Positions 52,761 to 63,990 of a DNA stretch of 64,000 nucleotides are shown here, piece after piece. The stretch covers positions 393,564-457,563 of the forward strand of contig NZ_JACVOY010000001.1 in NCBI RefSeq assembly GCF_018882185.1. Reading direction: 5' to 3'. Origin of the DNA: Polynucleobacter sp. AP-Latsch-80-C2 (lineage in GTDB: Bacteria > Pseudomonadota > Gammaproteobacteria > Burkholderiales > Burkholderiaceae). A program made the position numbers and the translations under genes. Under the pieces are notes generated by a model. The model was not told the DNA's origin. It did no database searches and was given only the letters and a program-made list of their open reading frames with translations. Positions within the stretch are counted from its first letter, which is position 1; every line of letters starts with the position of its first letter.

Positions 52761-52964
52761 TTACTGGTGGTATCTGTATTCCTGGGTCTTCCAGCCATAG
52801 CCGTAACTTGTAGCTCTAACATCTTGCACATAGATGTAACTCTCCTCATGCAAATTACCTAAGATACGGGCCAACCCCTCAAAAGCCTCTTTGATATATC
52901 TAGCCTTCTCATCCTTGGTATTGGTTTCATCAGTAATCTTGATATCAAAGTAAAAGCTATTCAT
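52761..52964 (-). CDS. Tautomerase-like small protein
   Basis: 67 aa from the ATG at 52964 (an upstream TTG at 52979 is unlikely). The pattern of a beta strand, long helix DEKARYIKEAFEGLARILG, then EESYIYVQDVRATSYGYGWKTQEYRY fits the 4-oxalocrotonate tautomerase/PptA-like fold. However, residue 2 is Asn and not the catalytic Pro of active tautomerases, so it may be inactive or have another role. It sits alone between mobile remnants. Confidence 0.5.
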   Translation of the reverse strand: MNSFYFDIKITDETNTKDEKARYIKEAFEGLARILGNLHEESYIYVQDVRATSYGYGWKTQEYRYHQ

Positions 52965-53538
52965 TTTTTGATCGCTCAATATCTTCCCGCCAACTATCCA
53001 GCATTCAGTGAATTGACCTGATTTTTAGTACCACTCCATCAGAGAGGATTTTTGATAATTTTCATCCTAAAGGGGTATTAAATATGGCTAAAAGTTAACC
53101 TTTCAAACCTGAGCAAATCGGCATTTCTTTAAGGATGAATAAAAATAGCCTAGGCCAACTATTGTATCGGGCAAAGCTAAAACGGAAGTCAGAACTGGGG
53201 GGTATAAGGTAAAAAATGTAAAGACCAAAGCAAATCTCAGGCGTAAGCTTGATCAAATTCAAGCCCCGACCCCATTGGCAAATTTTGAAGACAGGTTGAC
53301 ACAAGACTGGCAGCCCTTCACCGCAGAAGGCGAGTAGCCATCCCATGCTCGGACTGATGTCTTAGTGATGGTTAGAGCCCATCGCAAATTAAATCTATTG
53401 CTTATGTCTATTGCGCTGTTAGCCTCTGTACTGCTTGCATAAAAGCTATTTCTGCATCAAGAAGAAGATCTCAATCGCGTCGATTTCATGTCCGAATTAA
53501 GTCTATCAACCCTCTAAATGCAATTGATCTGCACAGAT
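52965..53538. other. Gene-poor stretch with mobile-element debris
   Basis: No intact gene. It contains the probable IS3 orfA remnant listed separately (53087-53215) and otherwise AT-rich sequence without clear signals; short frames on either strand lack start sites and family signatures. Confidence 0.5.
53087..53215 (+). pseudogene. Probable decayed IS3-family orfA fragment
   Basis: ATGGCTAAAAGT is followed by a stop and then PFKPEQIGISLR, close to the MAKKRFKPEQI start common to IS3-type OrfA proteins. Further on, QLLYRAKLKRKSELGG resembles the TYYRWRKEYGG region. Frame breaks and the lack of an OrfB make it a remnant. Support is by eye only. Confidence 0.35.
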
Positions 53539-55050
53539 TTATTTATCTGCAATTTGATTGACGTCCCAGCCGCCGCCAAGCGCGGTAATTAGACCAACAT
53601 GGGCTGCAATTTGACGATTAAGTAGAGACATCAGGATTCGTTCATTGGATAATTCCGCCGCCTGCGAAGTGGCTACATCCAAGTAAGTAATAATTCCTGA
53701 TTTGTATTGATTTTCACTGATGCGCACTGCATCTTGGGCGTGCTTGACAGCGCTTGCTTGTGACTTACTCTCACTTTGCAGTAATCTGAGGGCAACCAAG
53801 TTGTCTTCAACATTCTGAAATGCTGCCAAAATAGTTTGACGATAGAGCGCGACGTTTTGATCATAGACTGCGCCAGCTTGTTGGTATGCGCCGATTCTGA
53901 GGCCACCATCAAATAAAGGCTGTGCGATCGCGGGTCCAATTGCCCAATAGCGCAAAGGCATACTGATCAGGCCCGGCAAATCTGCACCCTGATACCCACC
54001 TGCGGCAGAGATGGTCAGCGTAGGGAAGAAGGCGGCTGTCGCCACACCAATTTTGGCGTTGGCTGCAGCCATTTGGCGTTCAGCCGCTGCAATATCTGGA
54101 CGACGCTCTAAGAGCGTTGATGGCACCCCCACTGGAACATCGGGTAAATCAGCCACCAATTTGGATACTGGGCTGACTACTAAATGTGTTACCGGATCAA
54201 TCGAAAGCATTTGTGGCGTGAGTGAGAAAGTGGATGGTGTCTGCCCAATCAATACGGCAATCGCATGCTCAAGTTGGGCTCTTGATAGGCTGACATCAAT
54301 TGCCAGCGCGACAGTCGACTCTAGGAGGGTGCTCGCCTGAGCAACGTCCAGCTGAGTAACGATGCCAGCGTTGTATTGATTCTGGGTAATCTGGAGTGAT
54401 TTTTCATAAGTTTTGATGGTGCTGTCATACATCTTGATTTGCATGTCAGCAATGCGCAGTTGGAAATACGTTTGGGCAAGGGTAGCCTGGGTTGATAGTC
54501 TAAGTGCATCGACCTGCGCAGCCGAAGCCTGCGCAGTATCTTTGCTGGCTTCAACATTGCGCCTGACTTGGCCCCAGATATCCGGTACCCAGCTTGCTCC
54601 AACATTGGCGTTGAACGTTTGGTTAACGCTAGATAGATTACCATTGCTTCCGCCGTTCACGGTTCCACGATTACCGCTGCCGTTCATCGTCAAAGTTGGG
54701 AATAGGGCGGCACGGGCTTGGGTTAATAAGGCGGTGGCTTGGCGATACTGGGCTTCGGAGGCAATGATGTTTTGATTATCAATATTGACCTTATCTATTA
54801 GCTGATTGAGGTCTGGGTCATGGTAAATCTCCCACCATTTTTCTTGCATACCCGCTTCATTTGGCTGTGCAATTTTCCAGCCATTACCACTCTTGCTATC
54901 GTCGGTTTCTTTGTAGCTGGGTGCTGTTGCGCTGTCAGGTTTGCTGTAGTCGGGGCCCATCATGCAGCTTGTCATGATCGCCAAAAGACCTATTGCACTC
55001 AGAATTTTTTTTGCAGTCTTGAGGTGAAGATTGTTTTGTATTGAATTCAT
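53539..55050 (-). CDS. Outer-membrane efflux lipoprotein (NodT/OprM family)
   Basis: 503-aa TolC-like channel with a lipoprotein signal (hydrophobic stretch to Cys29, followed by MMGPDYSKP). Two repeated outer-membrane-factor domains, each with [11 protein letters not shown] and [19 protein letters not shown] helices, and [23 protein letters not shown]. Last gene of the efflux operon; its ATG overlaps the stop of the preceding RND gene. Confidence 0.92.
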   Translation of the reverse strand: MNSIQNNLHLKTAKKILSAIGLLAIMTSCMMGPDYSKPDSATAPSYKETDDSKSGNGWKIAQPNEAGMQEKWWEIYHDPDLNQLIDKVNIDNQNIIASEAQYRQATALLTQARAALFPTLTMNGSGNRGTVNGGSNGNLSSVNQTFNANVGASWVPDIWGQVRRNVEASKDTAQASAAQVDALRLSTQATLAQTYFQLRIADMQIKMYDSTIKTYEKSLQITQNQYNAGIVTQLDVAQASTLLESTVALAIDVSLSRAQLEHAIAVLIGQTPSTFSLTPQMLSIDPVTHLVVSPVSKLVADLPDVPVGVPSTLLERRPDIAAAERQMAAANAKIGVATAAFFPTLTISAAGGYQGADLPGLISMPLRYWAIGPAIAQPLFDGGLRIGAYQQAGAVYDQNVALYRQTILAAFQNVEDNLVALRLLQSESKSQASAVKHAQDAVRISENQYKSGIITYLDVATSQAAELSNERILMSLLNRQIAAHVGLITALGGGWDVNQIADK

Positions 55051-58000
55051 TTCTTATTCCATTTCCAGGTGCGCAAACGCTCCATGTAAAGATAGACCAC
55101 TGGTGTTGTGTATAGCGTGAGCAATTGACTCATGATGAGGCCGCCCACAATGGAAATACCAAGCGGCCGATGAAATTCTGCGCCATCCCCGGATCCAATG
55201 GCCAAAGGAACAGCTCCGAGAATGGCTGCCATAGTGGTCATTAGAATGGGGCGGAAGCGCAGCAAGCAGGCTTTATAGATTGCATCGTGCGGCGAGAGTC
55301 CGTCAGTTCTTTGGGCGTGAATCGCAAAGTCAATCATCATGATGGCATTCTTTTTGACAATGCCAATCAAGAGAATGACCCCAATTAGCGCAATGATGCT
55401 GAACTCAGTATTAAAGATCATCAGCGCCAGTAGTGCGCCAACACCTGCTGAAGGTAGGGTCGAGAGGATGGTGATGGGATGAATCAGGCTCTCATACAAA
55501 ATGCCTAAAACTATGTAGACGGTGATGAAGGCGGCCAGTATTAACCAGGGTTGACTCGATAGGGAATCTTGAAAAGCCTTCGCTGCTCCCTGGAAGCTGG
55601 CTCTTATAGAATTCGGAACATTTAGCCGATCCATCATGGCATAAATGGCTTCTGAGGCTTGGCCAAGCGATACGCCTTCAGGCAGATTAAATGAGATGGT
55701 GGTCGCAGTAAATTGACCTTGGTGATTCACTACCAAAGGCGTATTGGTAGGACCATAACTAGAAAAAGCGGCTAGAGGCACTTGGCCACCAGTCGTTTTA
55801 GATCCGGGGCTGTGGATGGCGCTGATCGGAATCGTTGCTGCCGTAATAGATTGCGCTGCACCTACAGCAAACGAGTTAGGGGCGGGGGCAGCAGTACTGA
55901 CATAAATTTGTTTGAGCATATCAGGGTTTTGCCAGTATTGCGGAGCAACCTCCATGACAACGTGATATTGATTTAAGGGGTTAAAGATAGTGGATACCTG
56001 GCGTTGCCCAAAAGCATCGTTCAGTGTTGTATCAATGAGATTAGTGGTGAGCCCTAATTTGGCTGCAGTGTCATGATTGATATTGAGAGTGGTCTGCATG
56101 CCCTTATCTTGCGCATCGGTATTGACATCCACTAGCTCTGGCAAATCTGTCATGGCAAAGCGAATCTTAGGCCCCCACGCTCTTAAATCTTCTAGGCTGT
56201 CACCAAGGAGGGTGAATTGATACAGTGCATTACTAGGTCTTCCACCAATGCGGATATCTTGTACGGGCTGTAGGTAGAGGGTAGCCCCTGCAACTGCATT
56301 GAGCTTGCGCCTCAATCTAGCGAGCACTTCGTCCATGCTGCCTTGTCGGTCACTGAGGGCTTTGAGCGCCACAAACAGGCTACCCGTATTGGTTTGACCG
56401 CCACCATTAAAGCTCACAACTTTATCAACATCAGGATCTTGCATCACGATGCTCATGAACTGACTCATCTTTAACTGCATTGCCTGGAAGGAGATGTCTT
56501 GGTCCGCCTGAATACTGCCAACAATTCTGCCGGTATCTTGCTGCGGAAAGAATCCCTTGGGGATGCTGATATAGAGATATACATTTAAGGCGATAACTGA
56601 AAATAAAACCATCATCGTCATGCGTTTATGCCTTAACGCGTATTCGAGTGAACTGGCGTAGCGCTGATTCACGTTGCTAAAAAATCGTTCGACGGCTTGC
56701 ATGAAGCGGCCGCTTGTCTTTGTGCCATGAGGCTTGAGTAGCCTGGCGCAAAGCATCGGTGTCGCAGTGAGGGAAATTACTAAAGAGACGCCAATGGCGA
56801 CCGAAAGGGTGATAGCAAATTCCCGAAAGAGCCGCCCAACAATGCCACCCATTAATAAGATAGGGATGAATACCGCTACTAGAGATACGCTGATGGAGAT
56901 TACCGTAAACCCAACCTCTCGGGCCCCCGAGATCGCAGCCAGAAAGGGCGTCTCTCCATCTTCTATTTTTCGTGAAATGACTTCCAGCACCACGATTGCG
57001 TCATCCACCACAAAACCTGTAGCAATTGTGAGAGCCATGAGTGAGAGGTTATTAAGAGAAAAGCCGCATAAATACATTGCAGCAAATGTGCCAATCAGTG
57101 AAACGGGCACCGCAATACTAGGAATAATGGTGGCCCTGACATTACCGAGAAACAGAAATACCACCATGACTACCAAAATGACCGACAAAATCAGTGTACG
57201 CTCGACTTCCCTGAGTGAGGCGCGGATGGTAGGTGTTCTATCAAGCGCAATCTCCATATTGATTGCCGCCGGAATAGATGCCTTGAGCTGGGGGAGAAGT
57301 GCTTTTACACCTTCAACTGTATCAATGATATTGGCGCCCGGTTGTCGCCAAAGCACCAGTAGTACGGCGGGCTTGCCGTTGGCCAGGCCGCCATTACGCA
57401 GATCTTCAACAGAGTCGACAACTTGCGCAATGTCTTGAATGCGAATGGGCGCGTTATTGTGATAACCCACAATGACTGGCATGTAGTCTTGAGCAGTCTT
57501 TGAAGTATCGTTGGCAACGACTTGCCAAGCGCGATCGCCACTTTCAATTACACCTTTAGGTCGTACGGTATTTGAAGCGGCAATGGCAGTGCGCACATCT
57601 TCAAAGCCAATGCCTAATGCAGACATGAGAGTGGGGTTAATTTCTACCCGAACGGCTGGTAGGGAACTACCACCCACTGTCACCTGGCCAATGCCCTTAG
57701 ACTGCGCTAGTTTTTGTGCCAGGATGGTGGAGGCGGCATCATACAGCTGTGCGCGCGGCATCGTTTCTGAGGTCAAACTCAGAATCATGATGGGGGCATC
57801 CGCTGGGTTTACCTTGCGGTAGGTGGGGTTGCTTGGTAAGCCGGTGGGCAAGAGGCTATGCGCAGCATTGATGGCAGCTTGGACATCGTTTGCTGCACCG
57901 TCGATGTTTCGGTTCAGATCAAATTGCAGGGTAATGCGTGTGGACCCCAAAGAGCTGGTAGAGGTCATTTCAGTAACGCCAGCAATTCTGCCTAAAGAGC

Positions 58001-58205
58001 GCTCAAGCGGAGTGGCAACGGTCGCCGCCATAGTCTCAGGGCTAGCGCCAGGGAGGCTGGCTGATACTGAGATCGTTGGAAAGTCAACTTGCGGTAAGGG
58101 CGAAACCGGTAGCAGTGTAAATGCCGTAATGCCTGCCAACACTGTGGCAATCATCAATAGGGTTGTGGCAATAGGCCGATGAATAAATGGAGCGGAGATA
58201 TTCAT
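55047..58205 (-). CDS. RND efflux inner-membrane transporter (MdtC-like), second copy
   Basis: 1052-aa HAE1-type RND pump: N-terminal TM, two large periplasmic loops, 12 TM in total. Proton-relay Asp pair in [35 protein letters not shown] near the C-terminus. The ATG at 58205 ([11 protein letters not shown]) is preferred over a TTG two codons upstream. Two different RND genes in tandem match the MdtB/MdtC heteromultimer arrangement, with substrates such as bile salts and novobiocin in E. coli; the substrate here is unknown. Confidence 0.93.
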   Translation of the reverse strand: MNISAPFIHRPIATTLLMIATVLAGITAFTLLPVSPLPQVDFPTISVSASLPGASPETMAATVATPLERSLGRIAGVTEMTSTSSLGSTRITLQFDLNRNIDGAANDVQAAINAAHSLLPTGLPSNPTYRKVNPADAPIMILSLTSETMPRAQLYDAASTILAQKLAQSKGIGQVTVGGSSLPAVRVEINPTLMSALGIGFEDVRTAIAASNTVRPKGVIESGDRAWQVVANDTSKTAQDYMPVIVGYHNNAPIRIQDIAQVVDSVEDLRNGGLANGKPAVLLVLWRQPGANIIDTVEGVKALLPQLKASIPAAINMEIALDRTPTIRASLREVERTLILSVILVVMVVFLFLGNVRATIIPSIAVPVSLIGTFAAMYLCGFSLNNLSLMALTIATGFVVDDAIVVLEVISRKIEDGETPFLAAISGAREVGFTVISISVSLVAVFIPILLMGGIVGRLFREFAITLSVAIGVSLVISLTATPMLCARLLKPHGTKTSGRFMQAVERFFSNVNQRYASSLEYALRHKRMTMMVLFSVIALNVYLYISIPKGFFPQQDTGRIVGSIQADQDISFQAMQLKMSQFMSIVMQDPDVDKVVSFNGGGQTNTGSLFVALKALSDRQGSMDEVLARLRRKLNAVAGATLYLQPVQDIRIGGRPSNALYQFTLLGDSLEDLRAWGPKIRFAMTDLPELVDVNTDAQDKGMQTTLNINHDTAAKLGLTTNLIDTTLNDAFGQRQVSTIFNPLNQYHVVMEVAPQYWQNPDMLKQIYVSTAAPAPNSFAVGAAQSITAATIPISAIHSPGSKTTGGQVPLAAFSSYGPTNTPLVVNHQGQFTATTISFNLPEGVSLGQASEAIYAMMDRLNVPNSIRASFQGAAKAFQDSLSSQPWLILAAFITVYIVLGILYESLIHPITILSTLPSAGVGALLALMIFNTEFSIIALIGVILLIGIVKKNAIMMIDFAIHAQRTDGLSPHDAIYKACLLRFRPILMTTMAAILGAVPLAIGSGDGAEFHRPLGISIVGGLIMSQLLTLYTTPVVYLYMERLRTWKWNKK

Positions 58206-58228
58206 CTGCAAATTCGTGTATTCATGGA

Positions 58229-61200
58229 TTAAGCGCGACGACTGGCTCGATACGACTTAAGGCGACCCGAGAGTTGATTAAACGCTAAGTAAATGACGGG
58301 CGTAGTGAAGAGGGTGAGCACTTGACTTACCAGTAAGCCTCCGACCATAGTAATCCCGAGGGGATGTCGTAATTCTGAGCCGGTCCCAGTGCCCAGCATG
58401 AGGGGCAAAGCACCAAGTAGGGCTGCCATCGTGGTCATCAGAATCGGGCGCAAACGGAGTAGGCAGGCCTCATAAATGGCGTCACGTGGCGATTTGCCCT
58501 CGTTACGCTCGGCTTCAAGCGCAAAGTCGATCATCATGATGGCGTTCTTTTTGACAATACCAATCAGCAAGATGATGCCAATGACGCCAATAATCCCTAG
58601 GTCATTACCGGAGACGATGAGAGCCAGCAGGGCACCAACGCCTGCCGATGGCAAGGTAGACAAGATCGTAATGGGGTGGATATAGCTTTCGTACAGGATG
58701 CCCAAAACGATGTACATACAAATAATGGCGGCAAAGATTAGGGTGACGGTATTGCTCAGTGATGCGTTGAATGCCTTAGATGCACCTTGGAAGCGCGTGA
58801 CTAAGCTGGCAGGGACTTGTAGCTCATTTTCGGCGTCGTTAATTGCCTGAACGGCATCCCCCAGAGAGGCTGTGCGACTGAGATTAAATGACACTGTTGC
58901 TGACGGAAACTGTCCCTGGTGATTGATATTAAGCGGGCCATTTCGCTCTTCAATGGTGGCAATAACGCTTAATGGAATTTGCTTGCCACCGGCACCAGGA
59001 ACATAGATGTCTTCTAAGGCATTTAGGCCGACCTCAACGCTGGGGCTGGCTTGCAAGACCACGCGGTATTGATTGGTTTGGGTAAAGATGGTGGATATGA
59101 GGCGTTGACCATAAGCGTTATACAGAGCGTTATCAATGGAGGCAATCGTTACCCCTAGGCGGGCAGCGATATCGCGGTCAATATCAATATAAGACTGCAA
59201 ACCCTTATTCTGTAGATCACTCGCTACCTCACTAAGTTCGGGTAGGGAATTGAGCTTTTGAATAATCTTCGGTGTCCATTCGCTTAACTCATCTGCATTT
59301 GCATCCTCGAGTGTGAATTGATACTGTGTTCTGCTGACACGATCCTCAATAGTGAGATCTTGGACGGGCTGAAGATAGAGTTTGATATCAGAGAGTTGAT
59401 CCACTTTTTCTTGTAAGCGACTAAGCACTGTTTTGATGTCATCCCGCTGATCGTGGGCTTTGAGATTAATCAGCATCCGCCCATTGTTCAGGGTTGCATT
59501 CGTGCCATCCACACCAATAAAAGAGGACAGACTTTCAACATCCGGATCTTTCAGGACAATGTCGGTTAATGCTTGTTGGCGACTGGCCATTGCTTGATAA
59601 GAGATCGATTGAGGCGCCTCAGAAATCCCCTGAATCATTCCGGTATCTTGGCTTGGAAAGAATCCTTTTGGGATGAAGATATACAAGACAATTGTTAAGC
59701 CCAGAGTCAATCCTGCAACACCAAGCGTGGTTTTTTGGCGATCTAATACCCAATTCAGTGCAATGCTGTATTTGTGAATCAACTTGTCAAAAAGGGCGCC
59801 ACTCCAATGGTAGAACCTAGATTGCTGATCCTCGGGAATGTGATGGAGTAGCAGCGCACACATCATGGGCGTCAATGTGAGAGAGACTATCGCTGAAATG
59901 ATGATGGCTACAGCCAAGGTCACTGCAAATTCTCTAAAGAGTCTACCAACGACATCACCCATAAATAGCAATGGAATCAATACCGCAATCAAGGAGATGG
60001 TCAGCGAGATAATGGTGAAGCCAATTTGCTTGGAGCCCTTAAGCGCTGCATCCAGCGGCCTGTCACCTTCTTCGATATAGCGTGAAATATTCTCAATCAT
60101 CACAATGGCGTCATCCACCACGAAGCCGGTGGCAATCGTTAAAGCCATGAGAGATAGATTATTAAGTGAGAAGCCTGCCAAGCTCATAATGCCAAAGGTC
60201 CCCATTAGAGACAGAGGTACGGCAACGCTTGGGATTACGGTGGCGGGTACGCTTCTTAAGAAGACGTAAATTACTAAGACTACCAGCAATATAGAAAAGA
60301 GTAACTCTATCTGGACATCATTCACTGAAGCGCGAATAGTGCTTGTGCGGTCTGTGAGAATTTTGACCTCCAGAGCTTGCGGCAAGCTCGCAGATAGTTG
60401 TGGCAATAGTTTTTTAATTTGATCCACAACTTGGATGACGTTGGCTCCAGGTTGACGTTGAATATTTAGGATAACGGCGGGTTGTTTATTGGCCCAAGCG
60501 CCTAAGCGAACATTCTCGGGTGCGCTGATGACTTTTGCCACATCCGAGACTCTTACGGGGGCACCATTGTTATAGGTGATGATAAGATCCTGATAACCCT
60601 CGGCAGATTTAATCTGATCGTTAGCGTCAATTGTTGAGGATTGATAAGGGCCATCAAAGCTCCCTTTGGCCGAGTTAATGTTGGCATTGCCAATGGCAAC
60701 GCGGACATCATCCAGGCTTAAGCTTTTGGCAGCAAGTGCGCGAGGGTTGGCGATGATGCGAACCGCTGGCCTTTGGCCGCCAGAAATACTTACCAGACCT
60801 ACGCCTGGAATCTGGGAAATCTTTTGTGCCAAGCGGGTGTCTACCAAATCCTCAACCCTGGTCAGTTGCAAAGTGGGGGATGTAATGGCTAGCGTCAGAA
60901 TCGGGGTATCAGCAGGATTTACCTTGTTGTAAATCGGCGGAGCAGGTAAATCTCCTGGTAGCAAAGAATTCGCAGCATTGATGGCTGCCTGCACTTCTTG
61001 CTCAGCAACATCCATATTCAGATCAAGCGTAAATTGCAAGACGATGACCGATGCACCACCTGAACTAACGGAGGACATCTGATTGAGTCCTGGCATTTGA
61101 CCAAATTGACGCTCGAGTGGAGCAGTTACCAAAGAAGCCATCACATCAGGGCTGCCGCCTGGATAAAGAGTGACTACCTGGATGGTAGGGTAGTCCACTT

Positions 61201-61315
61201 GTGGCAACGAGGAAATCGGCAGGTTACGATAGGCAAGAATTCCCGCTAATAAAATTGCCACCATGAGTAATGAGGTGGCAATCGGGCGAAGAATGAATAT
61301 CCGCGAAGGATTCAT
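58229..61315 (-). CDS. RND efflux inner-membrane transporter (MdtB-like), first copy
   Basis: 1028-aa HAE1 RND pump, start [40 protein letters not shown] (proton relay) and [23 protein letters not shown]. 17 bp separate its stop from the next RND start. Together with its neighbour it forms the transporter pair of an MdtABC-type system. Confidence 0.93.
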   Translation of the reverse strand: MNPSRIFILRPIATSLLMVAILLAGILAYRNLPISSLPQVDYPTIQVVTLYPGGSPDVMASLVTAPLERQFGQMPGLNQMSSVSSGGASVIVLQFTLDLNMDVAEQEVQAAINAANSLLPGDLPAPPIYNKVNPADTPILTLAITSPTLQLTRVEDLVDTRLAQKISQIPGVGLVSISGGQRPAVRIIANPRALAAKSLSLDDVRVAIGNANINSAKGSFDGPYQSSTIDANDQIKSAEGYQDLIITYNNGAPVRVSDVAKVISAPENVRLGAWANKQPAVILNIQRQPGANVIQVVDQIKKLLPQLSASLPQALEVKILTDRTSTIRASVNDVQIELLFSILLVVLVIYVFLRSVPATVIPSVAVPLSLMGTFGIMSLAGFSLNNLSLMALTIATGFVVDDAIVMIENISRYIEEGDRPLDAALKGSKQIGFTIISLTISLIAVLIPLLFMGDVVGRLFREFAVTLAVAIIISAIVSLTLTPMMCALLLHHIPEDQQSRFYHWSGALFDKLIHKYSIALNWVLDRQKTTLGVAGLTLGLTIVLYIFIPKGFFPSQDTGMIQGISEAPQSISYQAMASRQQALTDIVLKDPDVESLSSFIGVDGTNATLNNGRMLINLKAHDQRDDIKTVLSRLQEKVDQLSDIKLYLQPVQDLTIEDRVSRTQYQFTLEDANADELSEWTPKIIQKLNSLPELSEVASDLQNKGLQSYIDIDRDIAARLGVTIASIDNALYNAYGQRLISTIFTQTNQYRVVLQASPSVEVGLNALEDIYVPGAGGKQIPLSVIATIEERNGPLNINHQGQFPSATVSFNLSRTASLGDAVQAINDAENELQVPASLVTRFQGASKAFNASLSNTVTLIFAAIICMYIVLGILYESYIHPITILSTLPSAGVGALLALIVSGNDLGIIGVIGIILLIGIVKKNAIMMIDFALEAERNEGKSPRDAIYEACLLRLRPILMTTMAALLGALPLMLGTGTGSELRHPLGITMVGGLLVSQVLTLFTTPVIYLAFNQLSGRLKSYRASRRA

Positions 61316-61336
61316 ATGAGTCTGATCATCAGTCCG

Positions 61337-62905
61337 TTATGGCGCAGCATTTTTCTGTTTCTGCCCTTCACGCCAGCGCGATTTGCCGGTTGTTGGGGTT
61401 GAAGCTTCACCAGTCATCACTTTGGCGCCATTACGCAATTTGTCGGTGCCATCCACCACGACAATATTGCCGGCCGCAAGACCATCCACCACCTGAACGC
61501 TGTCTCCATCAACTGGACCCAGCTTAACGGGAACAACGGAGACGGAATGATTGACATTCAGTCGATAGACAAAGGTGCCAGGCGTACCACGCTGAACGGC
61601 GGGAACGGGGATGACTACGACATCAGACAACACATCCAAGACCACTCGCACATTCACAAACTGATTTGGAAAGAGGGTCATCTCCTCGTTGGGGAAGATA
61701 GCGCGTAATTTAACAGTTCCGGTTGTGATATCAATTTGGTTGTCGATACTTTCTAAATAACCCGTCGCCAATTTTTTCTTATTGTCTGCATTCCAGGCTT
61801 CCACGGGAATAATCACTCTTTCAGGTATTGCGCTGGCATCAGAGGTTGCTGCAGGTTCGACACTAGCATCTTGGCTAATCTTGCGATGGCGCCCCTTGTG
61901 ATCTTGAGATGGTTCAGTCTTGGCGCTAGCAGTCTCTACTTTCTGGGCATCTCCATTGGGCGTAATTTCAGGAGGAGGTGGCTCTTGCAGGAATTTTTTG
62001 AACGAAGGGATGACATCCTGAGGAACTGAGAATAGGACTGTCGTAGGCTGGAGCTGTGTGATAACGAAGAGACCGCTTGCATCGCTTGGTTGCACCAAGT
62101 TGCCTGGATCTACCAATCGCAAACCAATGCGACCATTAATCGGTGAGGTGATGTGGGCGAATTCCAATTGCAATTTAGCACTACTGACCAAGCCTTCGTC
62201 AGTCAGAACATTGCCCTTGTATTGTTGAACTAAGGCTTTTTGGGTCGAATAGACTTGATGGGAAATCGAATCTTGTTTTAAAAGAGTGTCATAGCGTTTC
62301 AAGTCTAATTCGGCATTATTCAATAGTGCTTTGTCCTTATTCAAAGTTCCCTCAGCTTGCTTGAGGCTAGCCTCGAAAGCGCGTGGATCAATCAGAGCTA
62401 ACAATTGACCGGCCTTTACTAGATCTCCCTCTTTGAAGAAAACCTTACTTAGAGCGCCGCTGACTTGTGAATGGACGGTAACGGTGTTGCGGGGGGTAAC
62501 TGTACCCAATGCGGTTTGAATGACGGTAATCTGTCCTAGTTTCACAGGAGAAGTGACCACCGAGACGGGGCGCATCCGAGCGGCACGGCTTTTGGAGTCC
62601 TCAAAGAATCCTCCAATAAAATGCCATAGGACGCTTAATAGGATATAAAGAGTTACATATACAAATATTTGAGTAGCTCTTGCACCCAATGAAAAATCAG
62701 GGTTCTTGCTGATCTTGCGGATGAGTTTTTCAAATTGGGGCTGAACATAAGCGGTGAGTTTGAGGTTCCAAGAGCAAAGCTTTTGATACGCCCAGCACAG
62801 CTTTTCTTTAGAAAAGCGGTAGATCTTGGGCCACAAAGGGAGTTGCCCAACGCGTTTTCCTAGATTCCTAATTGCTAAGTAAATTTTTTTGAGTAATTTT
62901 TTCAT
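61337..62905 (-). CDS. RND periplasmic adaptor (membrane fusion protein), long N-terminus
   Basis: 522-aa MdtA/AcrA-type adaptor: lipoyl-like halves TVTVHSQVSGALSKVFFKEGD and HITSPINGRIGLRLVDPGN with a coiled hairpin between, then beta-barrel and membrane-proximal domains. Odd points: an N-terminal extension of about 90 basic, Trp-rich residues before the TM anchor (FVYVTLYILLSVLWHFIGG), and an about 60-residue Pro/Ser/Lys-rich insert after the second lipoyl half. First gene of the efflux operon. MdtA homologues are about 400 aa, so it is clearly longer. Confidence 0.9.
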   Translation of the reverse strand: MKKLLKKIYLAIRNLGKRVGQLPLWPKIYRFSKEKLCWAYQKLCSWNLKLTAYVQPQFEKLIRKISKNPDFSLGARATQIFVYVTLYILLSVLWHFIGGFFEDSKSRAARMRPVSVVTSPVKLGQITVIQTALGTVTPRNTVTVHSQVSGALSKVFFKEGDLVKAGQLLALIDPRAFEASLKQAEGTLNKDKALLNNAELDLKRYDTLLKQDSISHQVYSTQKALVQQYKGNVLTDEGLVSSAKLQLEFAHITSPINGRIGLRLVDPGNLVQPSDASGLFVITQLQPTTVLFSVPQDVIPSFKKFLQEPPPPEITPNGDAQKVETASAKTEPSQDHKGRHRKISQDASVEPAATSDASAIPERVIIPVEAWNADNKKKLATGYLESIDNQIDITTGTVKLRAIFPNEEMTLFPNQFVNVRVVLDVLSDVVVIPVPAVQRGTPGTFVYRLNVNHSVSVVPVKLGPVDGDSVQVVDGLAAGNIVVVDGTDKLRNGAKVMTGEASTPTTGKSRWREGQKQKNAAP

Positions 62906-63092
62906 GGAGCCTACATTTTGACCTACCTAGTGTGCTGTAGCCATATTCAGCTGGCTCCATCAAAATCAGGCCGAAGAAGCCTAATTTGATTGCATTTAAC
63001 CTTTATTAGACTGCCGAATTGGCAAATACTTACGCAGTTGGCGAAATAAGCACTATATAGCTTGAGTTGTAGCAGGTTTGCGCTGAATTTGA

Positions 63093-63538
63093 CAGCATTC
63101 TGAATGTTTGACGGGGGATGTGTTTCATAGTTTGCGCTGCGATTGTGGTGCTCAACTAAAGACTGCTATGTATGAAATCGCTAAAGTCGGTCAAGGCGCC
63201 ATCGTTTATCTTCGTCAAGAAGAGCGGGTATTGGTCTCATTAACAAAATCAAAGCTTATGAGCTGCAAGAATATGGGGCTGATTCGGTAGAGGTCAACCA
63301 TCTTTTTGGATTTGATGCTGATCTGCGAAGTTATGAAGGCGCTAAAACGATATTGAGTGCGCTAAATATTTCCTCTGTGCAGCTCATGACTAATAATCCT
63401 GCCAAAATATTGGCCTTAGTAGATTTAGGTATAAACGTGGTCAATCGTATTCCATTGCATATTGACCCTTCCAATGAGAATAAGGCTTACATTGCTACCA
63501 AAGAGAAAAAGATGGGGCATTGGCCATCTAGCCCATAA
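63093..63538 (+). pseudogene. ribA: GTP cyclohydrolase II (RibA) 3' fragment with frameshift
   Basis: Starts mid-protein at [16 protein letters not shown], which carries the three zinc Cys. It reads IVYLRQEE and then shifts frame near 63226 to [57 protein letters not shown] and ends at TAA. The N-terminal about 50 residues are missing (a stop is at 63090). A single-base indel in GAGCGGG explains the frame break. A non-functional remnant, probably of a duplicated or displaced riboflavin gene. Confidence 0.85.
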
Positions 63539-63779
63539 TTAGAGTTACCCTAACAATGCCTCTACTGCTAAGACTCGTTTGGGCGGTTTAGCCTTGTCCG
63601 TAAAGGTCTACTTCGGGTCGTTAACTGCCTGCCAGTTGTCCAAGTATTAAATGTCGGTTTACCCGACAATGCCGATGAGATGCTCACGGTCACCCAGCGT
63701 CTTACATCCCCACTCGAAACGTCCACAAAATTCCGCATTGCTCTAAACAGTCACCACATTTGCTCAGCCTACAAAGACA

Positions 63780-63807
63780 AAACCCCCACTATTGATAGTG
63801 AGGGTTT
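63780..63807 (+). terminator. Hairpin with T-rich tail
   Basis: AAACCC-C-CACTA / TAGTG-A-GGGTTT: 11 base pairs with one mismatch and a TTGA loop, then CTT. Terminator-like; which transcript it ends is unclear. Confidence 0.5.
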
Positions 63808-63849
63808 CTTGATACTGGTGGGTCTCGTCTCCGCCAGTACTTGATTGAG

Positions 63850-63876
63850 AAGCCCCTCTAGAGGGGCTTTTTCTTT
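63850..63876 (+). terminator. Strong rho-independent terminator
   Basis: Perfect stem AAGCCCCT/AGGGGCTT with CTAG loop (63850-63869), followed by TTTTCTTTT. Confidence 0.8.
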
Positions 63877-63945
63877 TCCCTCTCAGAATTAATCCATCTA
63901 TCCCATCTCTCCTTGTTGTTTTTACACGATCCCCCACTTTATTTT

Positions 63946-63985
63946 TACTATAGTAGTGAAGTTCAGTACTTCTGTAGTATAGTAG
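63946..63985 (+). promoter_or_regulatory. Repeat in the promoter of the next gene
   Basis: TACTATAGTAG (63946-63956) is repeated as TAGTATAGTAG (63975-63985), with an intervening AGTACT centre giving partial dyad symmetry. AGAGGGA (63984-63990) is a ribosome site for the ATG at 63991. Probably an operator of the gene that starts at the window edge. Confidence 0.5.
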
Positions 63986-63990
63986 AGGGA

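Noticed and set aside
53095..53346. 83-codon minus-strand frame in the debris region
   Set aside because: No start signal or family pattern; the opposite strand carries the better IS3 orfA-like remnant.
56734..57438. 234-codon plus-strand frame inside the second RND gene
   Set aside because: Antisense shadow of a highly conserved transporter; Thr/Ser/Arg-rich low-complexity product typical of shadows.
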